Source of the DNA: Ophiocordyceps camponoti-saundersi (nom. inval.)
Lineage: Eukaryota; Ascomycota; Sordariomycetes; Hypocreales; Ophiocordycipitaceae
DNA length: 28,778 bases
NCBI GenBank assembly: GCA_003339415.1
Contig: PDHQ01000385.1
Coordinates: 1-28,778, forward strand
Direction of reading: 5' to 3'
The notes under the pieces were generated by a model. That model was not told the DNA's origin. It did not search any database and saw only the letters and a program-made list of their open reading frames with translations. Numbering within the stretch: position 1 is the first letter of the stretch; the number at the start of each line of letters is the position of its first letter. Positions 10,437 to 22,200 of this stretch are shown piece after piece. Both the position numbers and the translations under genes were made by a program.

Positions 10437-11152
10437 TGTTATATAATATACCTTATAGTCTAGGCTATAACCTACTTAGGGCTTAAGCCCGGTTAGGTCC
10501 GTATATTAGCTATACTAGATTAGTATAAGAGGGGCACTATTAGCTTACTTAGTAAAAGTATAATATAGCTAAGTATCTAGATAGCCTATATACTTTAATA
10601 GTTAGCAGCGGCAGTTACGTACTAAGGTACTCGACTTTTAACGATATTTTATAAAAATATAACTATTATTAGTTTTTACTATATCGTAAGGGCGAAAAGT
10701 TAGATATAAAAGACCGGGCGTAAGAAGCCGTAAGAGGTAAAGATAAATAAAATAACGATACTCTCTTCCTCGTAAAGAATAGTAGGTTATATGACGGGCT
10801 ATCCGGAAAAGATATAAAAGGCCCTCTTCTTTCCTAAACCCTCCCCTCTTCTCTTCTTCCCTTCTTCTCCTCTCCTCCCCTCCTCTTTTTCTTCTCTTTA
10901 GGTAAGGCGAGAAGCGACGACGATAACGATAACGACCGAGGTAAGCGATAATATTATCTATAATATACGCGGCGGCGACCTTTATTAATAACCCTACTAA
11001 CTTAGTTTTTTTATATAGTTATTTTTTTTTATTCTCTAATAAGTTCTTATATTTCGTATAATAACTTTATACTTACCCTCTATTATATAATATCCCCTAA
11101 TAAAGCTTACTAGGAATAGAAAGTAATAAAGATATTCGGTATTAGAGAAAAA
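10437..11152 (+). repeat. Copia 3' LTR-like repeat
   Basis: Begins TGTTATATAATATA next to the polypurine-like tract, as copia LTRs do. From about 10640 it parallels the 5' copy with shared TATAAAAG boxes (near 10704 and 10809), pyrimidine-rich tract (about 10820-10905) and GACGA run. The first about 160 bp are poorly matched or absent in the 5' copy, so the two LTRs have diverged by deletion as well as point change. Confidence 0.75.
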
Positions 11153-11196
11153 CTCTTTTAACTATTTACCCTTATAGTAAGTAAAAACGATAGTAT

Positions 11197-12510
11197 ATGC
11201 CGGACGAGAGGAGATACTAATATATAATACGAAAGATAAGGAGAAGCGCCTAGCGGCGCTCCCTAGCGACGATATCTAGGTAAAATCTCTAAATATAGTA
11301 TCGTACTAAGATATTATAAAGCGTATATTACGACGGCGCGGACGCCTACTAGCATATCTAATAGCGAGCTACGCCCTAATATTATTAAGCTTATATAATA
11401 TTTACCGGGAGAACTCTAGCCTTTTTAAAGAATATTTCTCGTTTAAGTCCGGTAAGTGCGCGATATATATATTTCGTTTACGGGGAGCGCGGTATCGTAT
11501 AACTATAACTATAGCGGCGGCCACGGATTTAGTCGTAAATACGATTATAATTACTTAGAATAAGAATAATAACGATATTAAACTTAAGGTTATAAATCGT
11601 GCGAAGTAAGTTAAGATTATTATAGCTATCCTAAGCATAACGTAGGCATTAAGAGATATATATAAATATATATAGTTAACTTAATACTTTTAAAGTTAGT
11701 TAAGGATAAGGATAACTAAAAGATATTAGAAAGGAGGAAAATAAAAGTTTGCTTTTATATAATATAAATAGTATATGCTAAGTATAAATATAAGCGGGAA
11801 ATATAAAGAAATAATTATTATATAGCGATAACTAGAATAGTACTACGGGGGTTATTAGAGAGTATAGCGAGGTTATAATAATAAGAGGCTATAGTAAGCC
11901 CGAGCAGGCGTCTTTAGTTCCGATTAAAGAGAAGGGTAAGGAGACGCAGCTATAAGGGTTATAATAAGAAATATATACGGAGATATCTAGCGCGCTTATT
12001 TCTTACGAATAATATTACTATATAGAAGAGCGTGCCGAAAAGTTACTTAATAATATATATATAAATATAATATATATTTTAGATTTTAAAGTCTAAATAT
12101 ATATATATATTTAAAAGTACGGGGAGTGCGTTTTAGAATAGTAAATATATATTAAGATTAAGGGTAAGATATATTACGATCTTATTATTAGAAGTTAATA
12201 TTACGGAGACGTTTATATATTATATAATATATATATATATATATATAAGATAGTAAGGATATATGCCTTAAAGTAGTAAAATAATTATACTTAATTTAAC
12301 CTTAGGATAATAATAGTCGAAAAGGGGGGAGGAAAGGGGAGGGGGCAGTTTATAGTAATTTACGCCCGCGGCCCTACTAATTATACCTTCGATAATATAA
12401 TATTATACGTATATAAAAGTAAGTTAGTCCCTAAGGTAGGGGTGGCCTAGGTAGCCTAGTAGGTATATTAGGTATAATAAGCATAGACTAAGTAAGATAA
12501 GTATAAAATA
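11197..12510 (+). pseudogene. Possible degraded coding frame, unknown
   Basis: An ATG at 11197 (kept because it lies in an ATGC context) opens a frame that can be followed without an indel to about 12240. Stops are frequent in the first 70 codons (about 12), but there are open runs such as about 37 codons near 11400 and about 39 near 11840-11955 (containing GYSKPEQASLVPIKEKGK). Stop density overall is not clearly below background, so coding origin is only possible. Any product is unknown. It sits between the copia 3' LTR and the A76 tract and could be the body of a poly(A)-ended element. Confidence 0.25.
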
Positions 12511-12518
12511 TAATAAAA

Positions 12519-12520
<2 letters not shown>

Positions 12521-12596
<76 letters not shown>
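12521..12596 (+). repeat. Homopolymer A tract, 76 bases
   Basis: An uninterrupted run of 76 A on the plus strand. It could be the poly(A) tail of a non-LTR element lying to its left (11197-12510), an expanded microsatellite, or an assembly artefact. No reverse transcriptase was seen in the 1.3 kb to the left. Confidence 0.95.
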
Positions 12597-12598
<2 letters not shown>

Positions 12599-12781
12599 TA
12601 AGAATAAAGGAAAATAGAGGTATATACCGTTATATAACTACGTAAATAATAACGTAACGGCGTAGAATAAAAAAACCTATTAAGTATAAATTTCGCGTTA
12701 CTATTTTTTTTTTTCTTCTTTATTTTCTTATAAAATTTAGTACGAGAACTATTTAATAAAGATACTAACTACTAACTAAGA

Positions 12782-15390
12782 AAGAAAATAAAGGAGAATT
12801 CGATATTAGGATTAGAGATATTAGCGGCTATACTATAAGCGATAAACTTCTTCGGGGGGGTAACGCTAAAAGTTAGATTCTTACCTCTTATCTTAGGATA
12901 TTCGATAAGCACGTAATCGGATTTATCGGGCATAAGTAGTATTCTTAAGAAAGTAAAGAAAACGATTCCTACGTTATTATAATTTAAGTAGCCGAGCTAG
13001 TTTAAGCTACGGCTATAATAGCTAGATTAATATAAGCTATTATTAGATATACGTAAGGAAAAGGAGGTTAGAATATTAAACGGAGTAGAACCGTTTACTA
13101 ATATCGTAGACTAGTAAATATACTATATAGACCTATTCGAGTTTCTAAAGGACGCTAAGCGGCAAAACTAATACTCGTTATTTAGCTTATAGGTATTAAT
13201 AAGAATTCTATAGAAAGGGCTTACGAATACTATATATCTTATAGATAACGCGCTAGAAATAATAGCTAAGTATAGTAATAAGTATAATAATAGGATATTT
13301 CGAGGAAAAGTAAGATTCTCTACTTATAGCCTTAAAGAGCGGCTCGGCGAGCACGAGCTTATCGGCGGACTAGTTAACTTTAGAGCGAAATTAAATAACG
13401 GGGGATATTACTAAGGCAGTTTTTTATAGGACTAGGGAACGCAAATACTTATACTATTCGACTTATAAAAAGAGGGGAGGGAGGAAAGGGCAAAATATAC
13501 GGTAAGGGCATAGAAAGAGATCCTATACTTATAGGGAAAGGGAGTAGCGTTCGATTACGTTATTATGCTATATACGAAATAAAAGGAAAAATAGGAATAT
13601 AGCTACCTTTCGATAATAATACTCTAGCACTAAAGTAAGGGATTCGTCGGATACGAGCTAGACCGCGTTACCGAAATCGCCGGTATTAATATTTCGAGGA
13701 TAGTATAATACGGAGAGGTAAGACGGTCGATACCTAGGCTAAGACTCCTTATATAAGATTAGGTTATACTGGAGGCGGGAGAGAAGCTAATATATACGAG
13801 CGCGATTAATATAATTATATTAAGCTTATATAAGATAGTAGCTAATAAACTTAGTATTATAAGTTTAAAGAAATAGGGGGATATAAAATACCCTTTTAAG
13901 GCTAAAAGATAGAGAACGAATAAGGGTTACGATAGGAGTAAGGGACTAATAATAATAGGAGGGATATGCCTATTCTATATACCGCCCTTATACTAAGTAT
14001 TCGAGATAAATAAATTATTTACGCGTACGTAAATAGAAGGCGATAAAGCGGGACCGGGTAACTACTAAGGATTAGATAAAGGAGGCGAAATAATATAAAG
14101 CGAAGAATATAATATAAATACGTAGTAAGAGGAGATAGATAACGTGGGAAAAGATACCGGAGGAATAATATCTCTTATAGCTAGCTTTATAGATAAGGTT
14201 CTTATAAGTTCGGTAGGAAGTAAAGATAAGGTAAGAGGAAATAAGGAGGTCCGGTACTATCTCTAAGCTAATATTTCCCTTTTTTTATAAGAAGAAGCGG
14301 AAAGGGAAGGCGTTAAAGGAGAGAGAGAGGGGATAGTAATAAGTATATCTTATAAAAGAGGAGTGCAAAATACCGTGCTAGGGGATATAGTAAAGAGGAC
14401 GGGAGAGCTAAACGTATCGGAAATATTAAGTACGCGAGATAAGCGTAACGAAAATCTAAAGGAAATAAGAGAGGAGAGGGAGCGGAAAAAAAAGGACGCG
14501 CGGAATAATAAGATAAAGGAGAAAGAGAGAGGTAATAGTTCGAGTAGGATAGTACTAACGGGGAGCGCGGTAGAGGATACGAAGGATACGCGTAAGGCTA
14601 TACCGTAAAGGAGAGATTCGTAACGGGCCGATAAAGCTAAAAATAAAACCTACGCTATATTATCGATAGTAAGTCCGTAAAAGCGAAAAAGGAGGCTAGC
14701 TCGCTATATTATAAAGACTAAGAGGAAGAGGAAAAGCACGAAGACTAAAAGGAAGAGGAAAAGGGTGCTTAGTTTAGAATAACTAAGATAACGCGAAGTA
14801 GAGGCTACGAATATAGAGGAAAATATAGATAAGGAAAAGGCAGTAAAGGCGGTAAATAAGATATCGGAATTTAAGGTATCGGGAATTAGGATATATACGA
14901 ACTATAAGGACTAGATAAAGAAATACTATATAGAAGGAAAAGGTATCTCGAAACTTAGCAAGGCTAGATTAAATATAATAGAGAGCGGAAGGAAAATTTA
15001 TATAGAGAACGGGCACGGGCGGGATATAGTGCTAAAGTATATAGGAATAAGTATATTTATCTCGGCCTAACTACTAAGTTTAATAATAGGCGACGCGTAG
15101 AGGTAAATTAATATTATAGTTAAAAGGTATTTAAGATAAGAGCTACTAAAAAGAAAAAGTAAAGCGGGGACGAGAGAGGAGCGTAGAATAGTAAGAAATA
15201 GGAAAAGGTAAAATATAGGGAATACTAGGTTAAGTAGTAGGGGGATATCGAGTTAGTAAAGATAACTATAAGAGAAGCGTGCTAAGTAATATAAAAAAAA
15301 TATTCGGTTCCGATCTAGCGAGAGTAAGTATTTATAAGAGAGGGGGAGAGAGAGAAAGGATATTTTTTTTTTTCTTACGGATTTATTAAA
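12782..15390 (+). pseudogene. Long RIP-degraded coding frame (up to ~870 codons), unknown
   Basis: Frame 2 can be followed with no indel from about 12782 to 15390. Only TAA/TAG interrupt it (about 6% of codons between 13040 and 15070), whereas another frame of the same strand near 13640-13880 has about 14%. The best pieces are 13640-13710 (KGFVGYELDRVTEIAGINIS), 13930-13990 (GYDRSKGLIIIGG) and an intact 81-codon run at 14363-14608 rich in Arg/Glu/Lys, followed by a Lys/Arg-rich patch near 14700-14770 that resembles a nuclear or nucleic-acid-binding tail. An in-frame TAA lies at 12773; ATA at 12788 could be a former ATG, but this is a guess. From 15070 on, stops rise to about 12%, so the end is uncertain. 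I do not recognise the family. It might be a subtelomeric gene or a transposon ORF. Confidence 0.55.
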
Positions 15391-16000
15391 TAGTATATAA
15401 TTCCTATCTACTCTTACCGCTATCGCTCCGTCGAAAGGAGAAATATTATTATTTTATATATAAAGAATTACTATCTAGCTTATACCTACGCGAGCGAAAG
15501 TAGATAAACCTAAACCTTTATATCCCCCCTAGTAAAGTAATAAGACTTACACCTCCCTACCCTCTCGATTATCCTTAGTTAAGTTATAAGATAATAAGAC
15601 TTAGACTTCCCTATCCTTTAGTTCTTTATCGGTTAAATTATAGAGAGTTCCGTATTTACGTATTTAGAAATATAGTAGCAGATTATAGGCGACCGCGAGA
15701 GGGTTTTTAATCTCTACTATTTTATTATTACTAGTTAGTATAAATCGTTACTTTATAATATAAGCGGGGTAATTATATATTTAATATACTTTATAAGCGC
15801 TTAAACCTGCTTAATAAAGTCGTAAACTTCTACTTTAATCGTAGGAAGCGTATTATAAACTTATTTTATTTAGTCTATAATATAGATAAGATAACGCCCT
15901 ACGTATATATATTAAGCGTACTTAATATAGACGACTTCTGCTTAAACTATAATAAGCGTATAGATAAACTACTATATCCGATTTATAATATAGATAAAAT
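15391..16000. other. Unassigned RIP-mutated DNA
   Basis: The frame of the preceding pseudogene becomes dense in stops (about 15%), matching background. Two similar words containing 'AAGACTTA..CTTCCCTA' near 15544 and 15597 hint at a small local duplication. Nothing else recognised. Confidence 0.5.
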
Positions 16001-16612
16001 AATAAACCCTAATACGCTTAAAGAAAAATAAGCGTATAACTTAGCTAGGAGATATCTAAGAGCTCTAATAAGGTCCGATTAAATAGTTCCTTAACCCTTT
16101 TCTTTTCCTAAAGGTATTTATAGATTAGGATATAAAAGGTAAACGATATAGGACTAGAGTTATTACTAAGTATATAGCTTAGATTAGTTTCCCTTAAAAG
16201 AGGAAGAAATTAAGTAAGTAATTAGCCCTAACCTTATCTTTATAGTTATCGTAAAAGTTGTTTATTATAAGTTAAGTCTTAGAGAGGACTTATAGTAAAA
16301 ACTTTACTAACCTTATAACTTTATTTTAAACTTTATATTTTTATACTATAAATTCCTAATTTAAATACTTATTCTTAAGTTCTCGGCATTTAATTAAATA
16401 GTTCTTATCTTCCTTTCTCTTTCTTCTTTTATCTCTATATAGAAAACCGACTTCTTATTATTTTCCCTATAGAGAATTACTATCCGGCACTTCCCCCTAT
16501 AGCTAGAGATCCCCCCTTATATTAGTTAAAGACTTTAGTTACCTAAAAAGTTACGCCCTTTACGTATTTACTACGCTTACCTAAGGTATCTTTCTTCCCC
16601 CGCTAAAATACC
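16001..16612 (+). repeat. Family E leader/LTR-like repeat (copy E3)
   Basis: Almost full-length copy most similar to E4 at 27900-28523. Shared landmarks include a TATAAAAGG box at 16131-16139, 'CTTAGATTAGTTTCCCT', 'GTCTTAGAGAGGACTTATAG', 'AACCGACTTCTTATTATTTTCCC' split by single changes, 'AGCTAGAGATCCCCCC' and 'CTTCCCCCGCTAAA' at its end. Its very 5' GCGG start is degraded. Followed at about 80 bp by family A (copy A3). Confidence 0.7.
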
Positions 16613-16689
16613 TATATTAGAATAATATTATAATTCCCCGATAAAATAAACGTTATACTAATTAGTTTTAAGAAGGAATAAACTACTTA

Positions 16690-18600
16690 CCTCCTTTTAG
16701 AGTTACCTCTCCTTAAGTATTCTAAAAGAATTTCGAAATCTTATAAGTATAAAAATTATAATAAACTTAGATTTTAAAACTAAGTTACTTAATACCTTAG
16801 TTATCTATATACTTTTCTTCTATTATTATATTATTTACTTTTACTAATATTAAACGTTATTATAACTATAGGCGTTATCTTTAGCGTTTACTATATATTA
16901 TTATTACTTTCTATTTATATATTTAACCTTTACTTCGATACCGCCGATTTTTCTTAGCATTAACTTAAGTTTATTTAGCAGGCGTTAAGGGAAATAGGTA
17001 TAGTATCCTTAAGGAGCTTAGGAGATAATAGCCCTTCCTATACTTATCTATTCCTAATTTTAACCTTAAAAGAGTCTTCTAACTTTATAACCTCTCTACT
17101 CTCCGCGATATTATTATTATCCTTAATAGCTATCGCTATAATTTACGTAAAGCTAGGAGTAGTAGTTCGGGTCTAGTATAAATATTATCGTTTAAGACCC
17201 GCTTATATAAAGCTACTAGAAACGCTATATTTTAAGCTTAGGAGCGAGATATAGTACTAAAAAAAGTGCGCGTAAGTCCGCGGGCGACTATACTTCTTAT
17301 AAATAGTGCTATTCGCTACCCGATAGCTTTACGTAACTAAAGCCCTAAAGTATCTATTATTACGTAGAATTTTAATATATATTACTAAGGCGGATATAGT
17401 AATCTTAGCTTAAAGAATAATATTTATTATAAGGCGCGAGAGTGCCTATCGCTCCGACTCCTATAGAAAAAAACTATATTATTTTAATAAATATAAAATC
17501 TATAAGCGGATACTTATATCTATACTTAAAGCGTTTATTATAGCTACGATTAATAGGTATATAGTTAAAAGCTAAAGGAGGCGATACCTCCTTTATATAC
17601 TACGATCGTATATAGGAATAAAACCTAAGTTTATTCTAAGATCTATATTCCTTTTTAAGAAAAAGGCTATATAGAAAACTTTAGAAAGAAGAGGAAGAGG
17701 AGGATAAGGGAAGAAGAAAGAGGAAAAGAGAGAGAGGAAGAGAAGAGGGCATTTTATACTATACTTAGATAACTTAGCTAGCTTTACTAATTTAATAAGT
17801 ATAGAAGATACGTACCTATAGTCTTTTCCTATAAGTTTTCTCTTAAAAGTTTTAATAATCTTATTTTACGATTTTTAAAATTATTTTTAAGGCTTATTAG
17901 ATATTTCTAAATTAGCTTATAAGTTTAAGGGGGTATATTACGTATACGTATATAAGAAAATGCCTCCTTTATACTACGAAAGTAAGTATTAGTTTAATAA
18001 GTAAGGGCCGAAAACCTAAAAAGGAAATAGTCGCTATAGGTAATTATAGGTATATATCTTAGTAGTAGGATTAAGGCGTTATAATTTATAAACGCTATAT
18101 AGAAGAAGGATACCGGTCCTTACTATATTTTTAAATAAGACTTAAGATAATATATTTACTTTATATACTTTTACTATTATTATCGTAATAGTATATAAGT
18201 AAATATAAGGAGTATAATTATAAAAAGTAATAATATAATAAGAGACCGAATTTATAAATATATTATAAGACGAATATTTAGAAAAGAAAGTAAGCTATTA
18301 ATAGTTATCTAGAAGTCTAAAATAGCTTATAAAGTACCCTTTAAGGTATATATATTCGATTTTTTCCTTAAAGGAAATATATTCTAAGTAAAGAAAATAC
18401 TCTTAAAACTTAAAAGTATATCTCTATATACTATTATTATTAAATTAAAAGATTAATAAAATTAGAGATTAAAGTTTAAAAGTAAGATATAATAAAATAA
18501 GGGTAAATATATACGGTCTTATATTAGCGATACTAATAAGGCTAGTAAAAACTATACTACTTATTTCCGCGATAATTAAGCGAGGTTACTAGCTTTTAAA
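16690..18600 (+). repeat. Family A repeat with degraded coding frame (copy A3)
   Basis: Third copy of family A, and the longest. Protein-level agreement with A2: ECLSLRLL, ILFQQ, ADTYIYTQ, VYSQKLKEAIPPL (about 17430-17600), then a Lys/Glu/Arg-rich tract (about 17690-17750) and, in a neighbouring frame, GILRIRIQENASFIL (near 17930-17970) and KKDTGPYYIFKQDLR (near 18105-18150). Beyond the part shared with A1 and A2 the frame stays fairly open to about 18600 (about nine stops in about 135 codons, with IAYKVPFKVYIFDFFLKGN and YISDTNKASKNYTTYFRDN), so the other copies may be 3'-truncated. Frame shifts separate the blocks. The product is unknown; order E then A is repeated from 3712-5720. Confidence 0.55.
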
Positions 18601-18689
18601 AGTATATAAATAAATATATATAGCTCTTATAAGGCTTAGTATAAAGCGTAAGCTAGTATATTTTAGTAGCGCTAATTATATATAAGCTT

Positions 18690-19612
18690 AGCGCGGTATT
18701 AATTACGATAAGGGAGTTAGGCGCTATATTATAAGCTATTTTAGCTTACCTTAACTAATAAAAGCGCTATTTAACTTTAATATAAATATCGTAATAAAAA
18801 ATATATATAATACTTAAAAAAGTAAAATATTAATATATAATATTATATATTTATCTTTTAAAAAGTTTATAATAAGGAATAAAATATAAAAAGAAAAGTA
18901 AAAAAGTTAGGAAAAATAATACTTATTTTATATAGAAAAACGATAATAATAAGAAAAATAGTTAGAAAAAGTAGGAAGAAAGGTATATATATATATATAT
19001 ATATCTATTTATAACTATATAGAGAAAGAAAGAGAGGAGAGAGGGAGAGAGGGAAAGAGAAAAGAGAGGAGAGGAAAAGTAAGAGAGAAAGGGAGAGAGG
19101 GAGAGAGGGAGAGAGGGAAAGAGAAGAAAGAGGAGAGAAAGAGAGAGAGAGAAAGGAAAAGAGGGAGGGAAGGAGAGAGAAAAGAGAGGAGAAGAAAAGA
19201 GAGGAGAGGAAAAAAGAGGGAGAGAGAGAGGATAGAGAGAGAGAGAGAAAGAGGAAATATAAAAAAGAAGAAAAAAAATAACCGTTTACTTATATAACTA
19301 ATAGCGGTAATAAAATATAAAAATAAGCGAAAAGAAAAAAACTTATATAAGGTAATAATAAGGCGTAAGAGGGTATATTAATATATATAAGAGTGCGAAA
19401 AGTAATAAGATATAAAAATAAGGTAGCGGGAGCGTAAGGGGGGGGGGGGGGTAATAATAATAAAAAAGCGAAATAATATAAGAGAGGAAAAGAAAAATAG
19501 TAAGGGAAATATATAAAAAGGGTAAAAGGAGATTAGCGAAAAGAGAGGGGAAAAGAGCTAGTAAATTAAAAAAAGGAAAAAAAAAAAATAAGAAGGGGAG
19601 ATATAAAATATA
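18690..19612 (+). repeat. Partial unit U0 of a subtelomeric tandem array (B block + GA tract)
   Basis: Carries the B block (18690-18900; 'GAGTTAGGCGCTATATTATAAGCTA', 'AATATATATAATACTTAA'), a TA microsatellite (about 18984-19005), a purine-only GA tract (about 19018-19260), a run of 14 G (19438-19451), and a terminal word at 19560-19612 that matches the end of unit U1 near 22305-22345. The C block in front and the D block are absent, so it is an incomplete unit. Confidence 0.65.
19018..19260 (+). repeat. Purine-only GA minisatellite (U0)
   Basis: About 240 bases almost entirely of A and G on the plus strand (GAGAGGGA-type words). It contains no CpA or TpG and so cannot be altered by RIP. It has no coding value; open frames on either strand here are composition artefacts. 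Confidence 0.9.
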
Positions 19613-20046
19613 ATAGTAGCTTAAAAGATAAATACTTATATTTTTCTACTATTAAACTATATATTTAAAATATAGAGTAAAGTTAAGGGCTATAATAAGA
19701 ACTTTCCGATTTAAATTATTCGTTATTATTAAATTTATCTTAGAAATTATAGTAATACGTAAAATATCCTTAGAGGTAAGCGTACTTAAACTATTTAGCG
19801 TTAGAGAGATTTTATTAGATAATAAGCTTCTAGTATTTTTAAGCTCGATATTAAAAAAAGGGCTTTATAAACTATAATATATAATTAAGTTAATTATTAA
19901 ATAAGAAAGAAAGGAGGAGGTATCTAGTTACCGTATAATATTCTAAATTATTAGCGTTATAATATATATAAATAGAAAAACCGAAATAATTATTAGATAG
20001 TAAAAGCTTAAGTTTATTAGTAAAAGAATAAGTATATTATTTATAA

Positions 20047-20070
20047 GGCGTTATACGCCGCCTAGGCGGC
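20047..20070. other. Small GC palindromes at the C/B junction
   Basis: Two overlapping inverted repeats: GGCG-TTATA-CGCC at 20047-20059 and the perfect 14-base palindrome GCCGCCTAGGCGGC at 20057-20070. The matching place in U2 (about 22790-22812) is partly degraded. This is a GC spot in AT-rich DNA; possible protein or recombination site, role unknown. Confidence 0.6.
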
Positions 20071-20409
20071 CTAAGCTTATTTTTTTTCGCGTTACGTATA
20101 TTCCCTAAACTTAAAGGGTTATTAGCTACGATATAGGAGTTAGATACTATATTATAAGCTATTCTAGCTTACTTAAACTAGTAAGAGCGTTACTTAACTT
20201 TATTATAAATATTATAATAAAGAATATATATAATACTTAAAAAAGCGAAATATTAGTATATAATACTACGCGTTTATCTTTTAAAGGGTTCGTAAGAAGG
20301 AATAGGATATAAGGAGGAAAATAAGGAGGTTAAAGGGAAAATAATACCTATTTTATATAGAAAAACGACGAAAATAAGAAAAATAGTTAGAGAGAGTAAG
20401 AATAATAGC

Positions 20410-20441
<32 letters not shown>

Positions 20442-20457
20442 CTATATACGGAAAGAA

Positions 20458-21165
20458 TAGAGAGAGAGAGAGAGGGAAAGAAAAAAAAGAGAAAAAGAGA
20501 GAGAGAGAAAGAGAGAGAGAGAGAAAAAAAAATAAAATATAAATAGGGAAAAAAATACCTATTTACTTATATAACTACTATAAGCGATAAAGCGAAGAGG
20601 GATATAAAAAAAGAAATAGTTAGGCGAAATAAAAATAAGCTATAAAATATTATATTTATATAAGTAAAAATATAAGGAAACTAAGAAAAGGTAGAAAAAG
20701 TAGCGTAAAGAATAACGTATATAATAATAGAAGTAGTAAAAAAGCGAGGCGATAAGGAGAATAACGAGAGAGCGAGAGAATAAGGAGAGTAATAAGAGAG
20801 CGAGAGAACTAAAAAGTAAGAGATCGAAAAGGCGAGGAGAGTAGCGAAAGCGGTAAGAGGACTAAAAAGCGAGAGATCGAAAAGGCGAGGAGAGTAGCGA
20901 AAGCGGTAAGAGGATTAAAAAGTAAGAGATTAAAAAGGTAAGGAGACTAGCGGTAAAGGGAGGAAAGGGCGAGGAAAGTAGCGAGAAAGTAAGGAGATAA
21001 TAAAGTAGCGAGAAAGCGAGGGGATAATAAAGTAGCGAGAGATTAAAAAAGCGAGAAAGGAAGAGAATAGCGGGAGAGCGAGAGGGGAGAACTAGTAAAG
21101 TAGCAAAAAAGGTAAGAAATTAAAAAGGGGAAAAAAAATAAAAAGATAAAAAGGGGAGGGGAGAT
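20458..21165 (+). repeat. GA-rich minisatellite with 53-bp tandem units (U1)
   Basis: Purine-dominated tract. Between 20807 and about 20965 three units with a 53-bp period are visible, starting at 20807, 20860 and 20913 (words 'ACTAAAAAG..GAGATCGAAAAGGCGAGG'). The first two are nearly identical; the third carries CG-to-TA type changes. It lacks coding potential. Confidence 0.85.
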
Positions 21166-21169
21166 CTAA

Positions 21170-22200
21170 ATATTATATTTAAAATAAAGAATTAATTTTA
21201 TAAGGTAGCTTTATTATTATAAGTTATCTCCGAAATTAAAGTTATAATTTATAAATTTAATAATAATTTTAAAAAAAAGTTAAAAAGTTAGATTTTTAGT
21301 TAGGTTTATTTATATAAAAGATAAAAAGTAAAAGTTAGTAGATAAGTTAACTATAGCTAGAGGGTAATATACGCGTAAGTAGCCTTAATTTATAATATTT
21401 CTAAAATTAAAAGTTTTTATAAATTACTTATATAATAACTTTATAGCTAAGTAAGCTAATCCGAATATAAGGATAGAAAATAAGGGGAGGGGTTTATAAA
21501 AAATAGCTAATTACTCTTCGCTATTAGTAATATTATTACTATTTAGCGGATTTATTTAAGGGTAAGAGGGGAGTATAGCTAGAATTTAAAAAGAAATATA
21601 GCTACGCTATTAGTAAAAGAGGATATATATCGTATAAGTACTATTTTCGAAAAAAAGTATTTTAGTATAGCGGATAAATAAATATAGCGAGTTAACGTAA
21701 TAGTAATATATAGAAACTTAAATAGGCGATCTTTCTAAAGCTATAAGGTAAGCTTAGATAAGCGATCCTTTTAATATTATAAGGATAGCGTAGAAATAGC
21801 TTCTTAACTATATAATCTTAATAACCTCTTACTTAGTTAAGTTATCGTATTTAAAGCGTAAGGTAATAAGGTAGGCGGGATAAGAGAGAAGTATAGTCTT
21901 ATTAAGCTATATAAGGTTAGTAAAAAGGTTTATTTATTAAGAAGAGAAGAAAGTATTATAAAAAGGTAAAAGGACCGCTAATAGCTATCGAAATAGTTAG
22001 TTCTAAAAGGTAAAATAATAAGATTATATCGCTACTGCTAGTAATACTATTTTTTAATTAAACTAAGGTAAGTAAAGTAAGTAACGACGATAAGATTTAT
22101 AGCCCTATTATAAAAGATTAACTAAGGAAAGAAGGAACGAAAATAAAGAGGAAATATTATATAAAGAGGGAGATAAGGGGAGGGGTATAAAAATATAAAA
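21170..22200 (+). repeat. D block of tandem array (copy in U1)
   Basis: About 1 kb matched by 24170-25200, with shared words such as 'GGTTTATTTATATAAAA', 'ATATATCGTATAAGTACTAT', 'GAAACTTAAATAGGCGAT' and 'AATAATAAGATTATATCGCT'. Some segments (21790-21960) read alike in both copies in one frame (VIRQ, LLSY, FIYQ), but two frames look equally plausible, so I do not call a gene. Confidence 0.7.

Larger units (their letters stand above)
7140..11152 (+). mobile_element. Ty1/copia-like LTR retrotransposon, internally deleted and RIP-mutated
   Basis: Two direct repeats (7140-7752 and 10437-11152; best-matched parts offset by about 3400 bp) flank an internal 2.7 kb with pol remnants in copia order: integrase C-terminal end, linker, reverse transcriptase, RNase H. 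Gag, protease and the integrase catalytic core are missing: the 5' repeat runs almost straight into the integrase tail. The internal part is thus roughly 2 kb shorter than usual for copia. Numerous in-frame TAA/TAG and at least one frame change make it inactive. No target-site duplication could be recognised, because both ends are blurred by mutation. Confidence 0.88.

Noticed and set aside
15391..16000. Apparent continuation of the 12782-15390 frame up to 16000
   Set aside because: Stop density rises to about 15%, the background level; reading stops as Gln makes any such DNA look protein-like.
19613..20085. Possible gene in the C block
   Set aside because: The frame that looks open in U2 is broken in U1 by a one-base indel near its start and many stops.
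21790..22140. Possible gene in the D block of the array
   Set aside because: Two frames look equally plausible in both copies and stops are frequent; conserved words can be explained by repeat homology.
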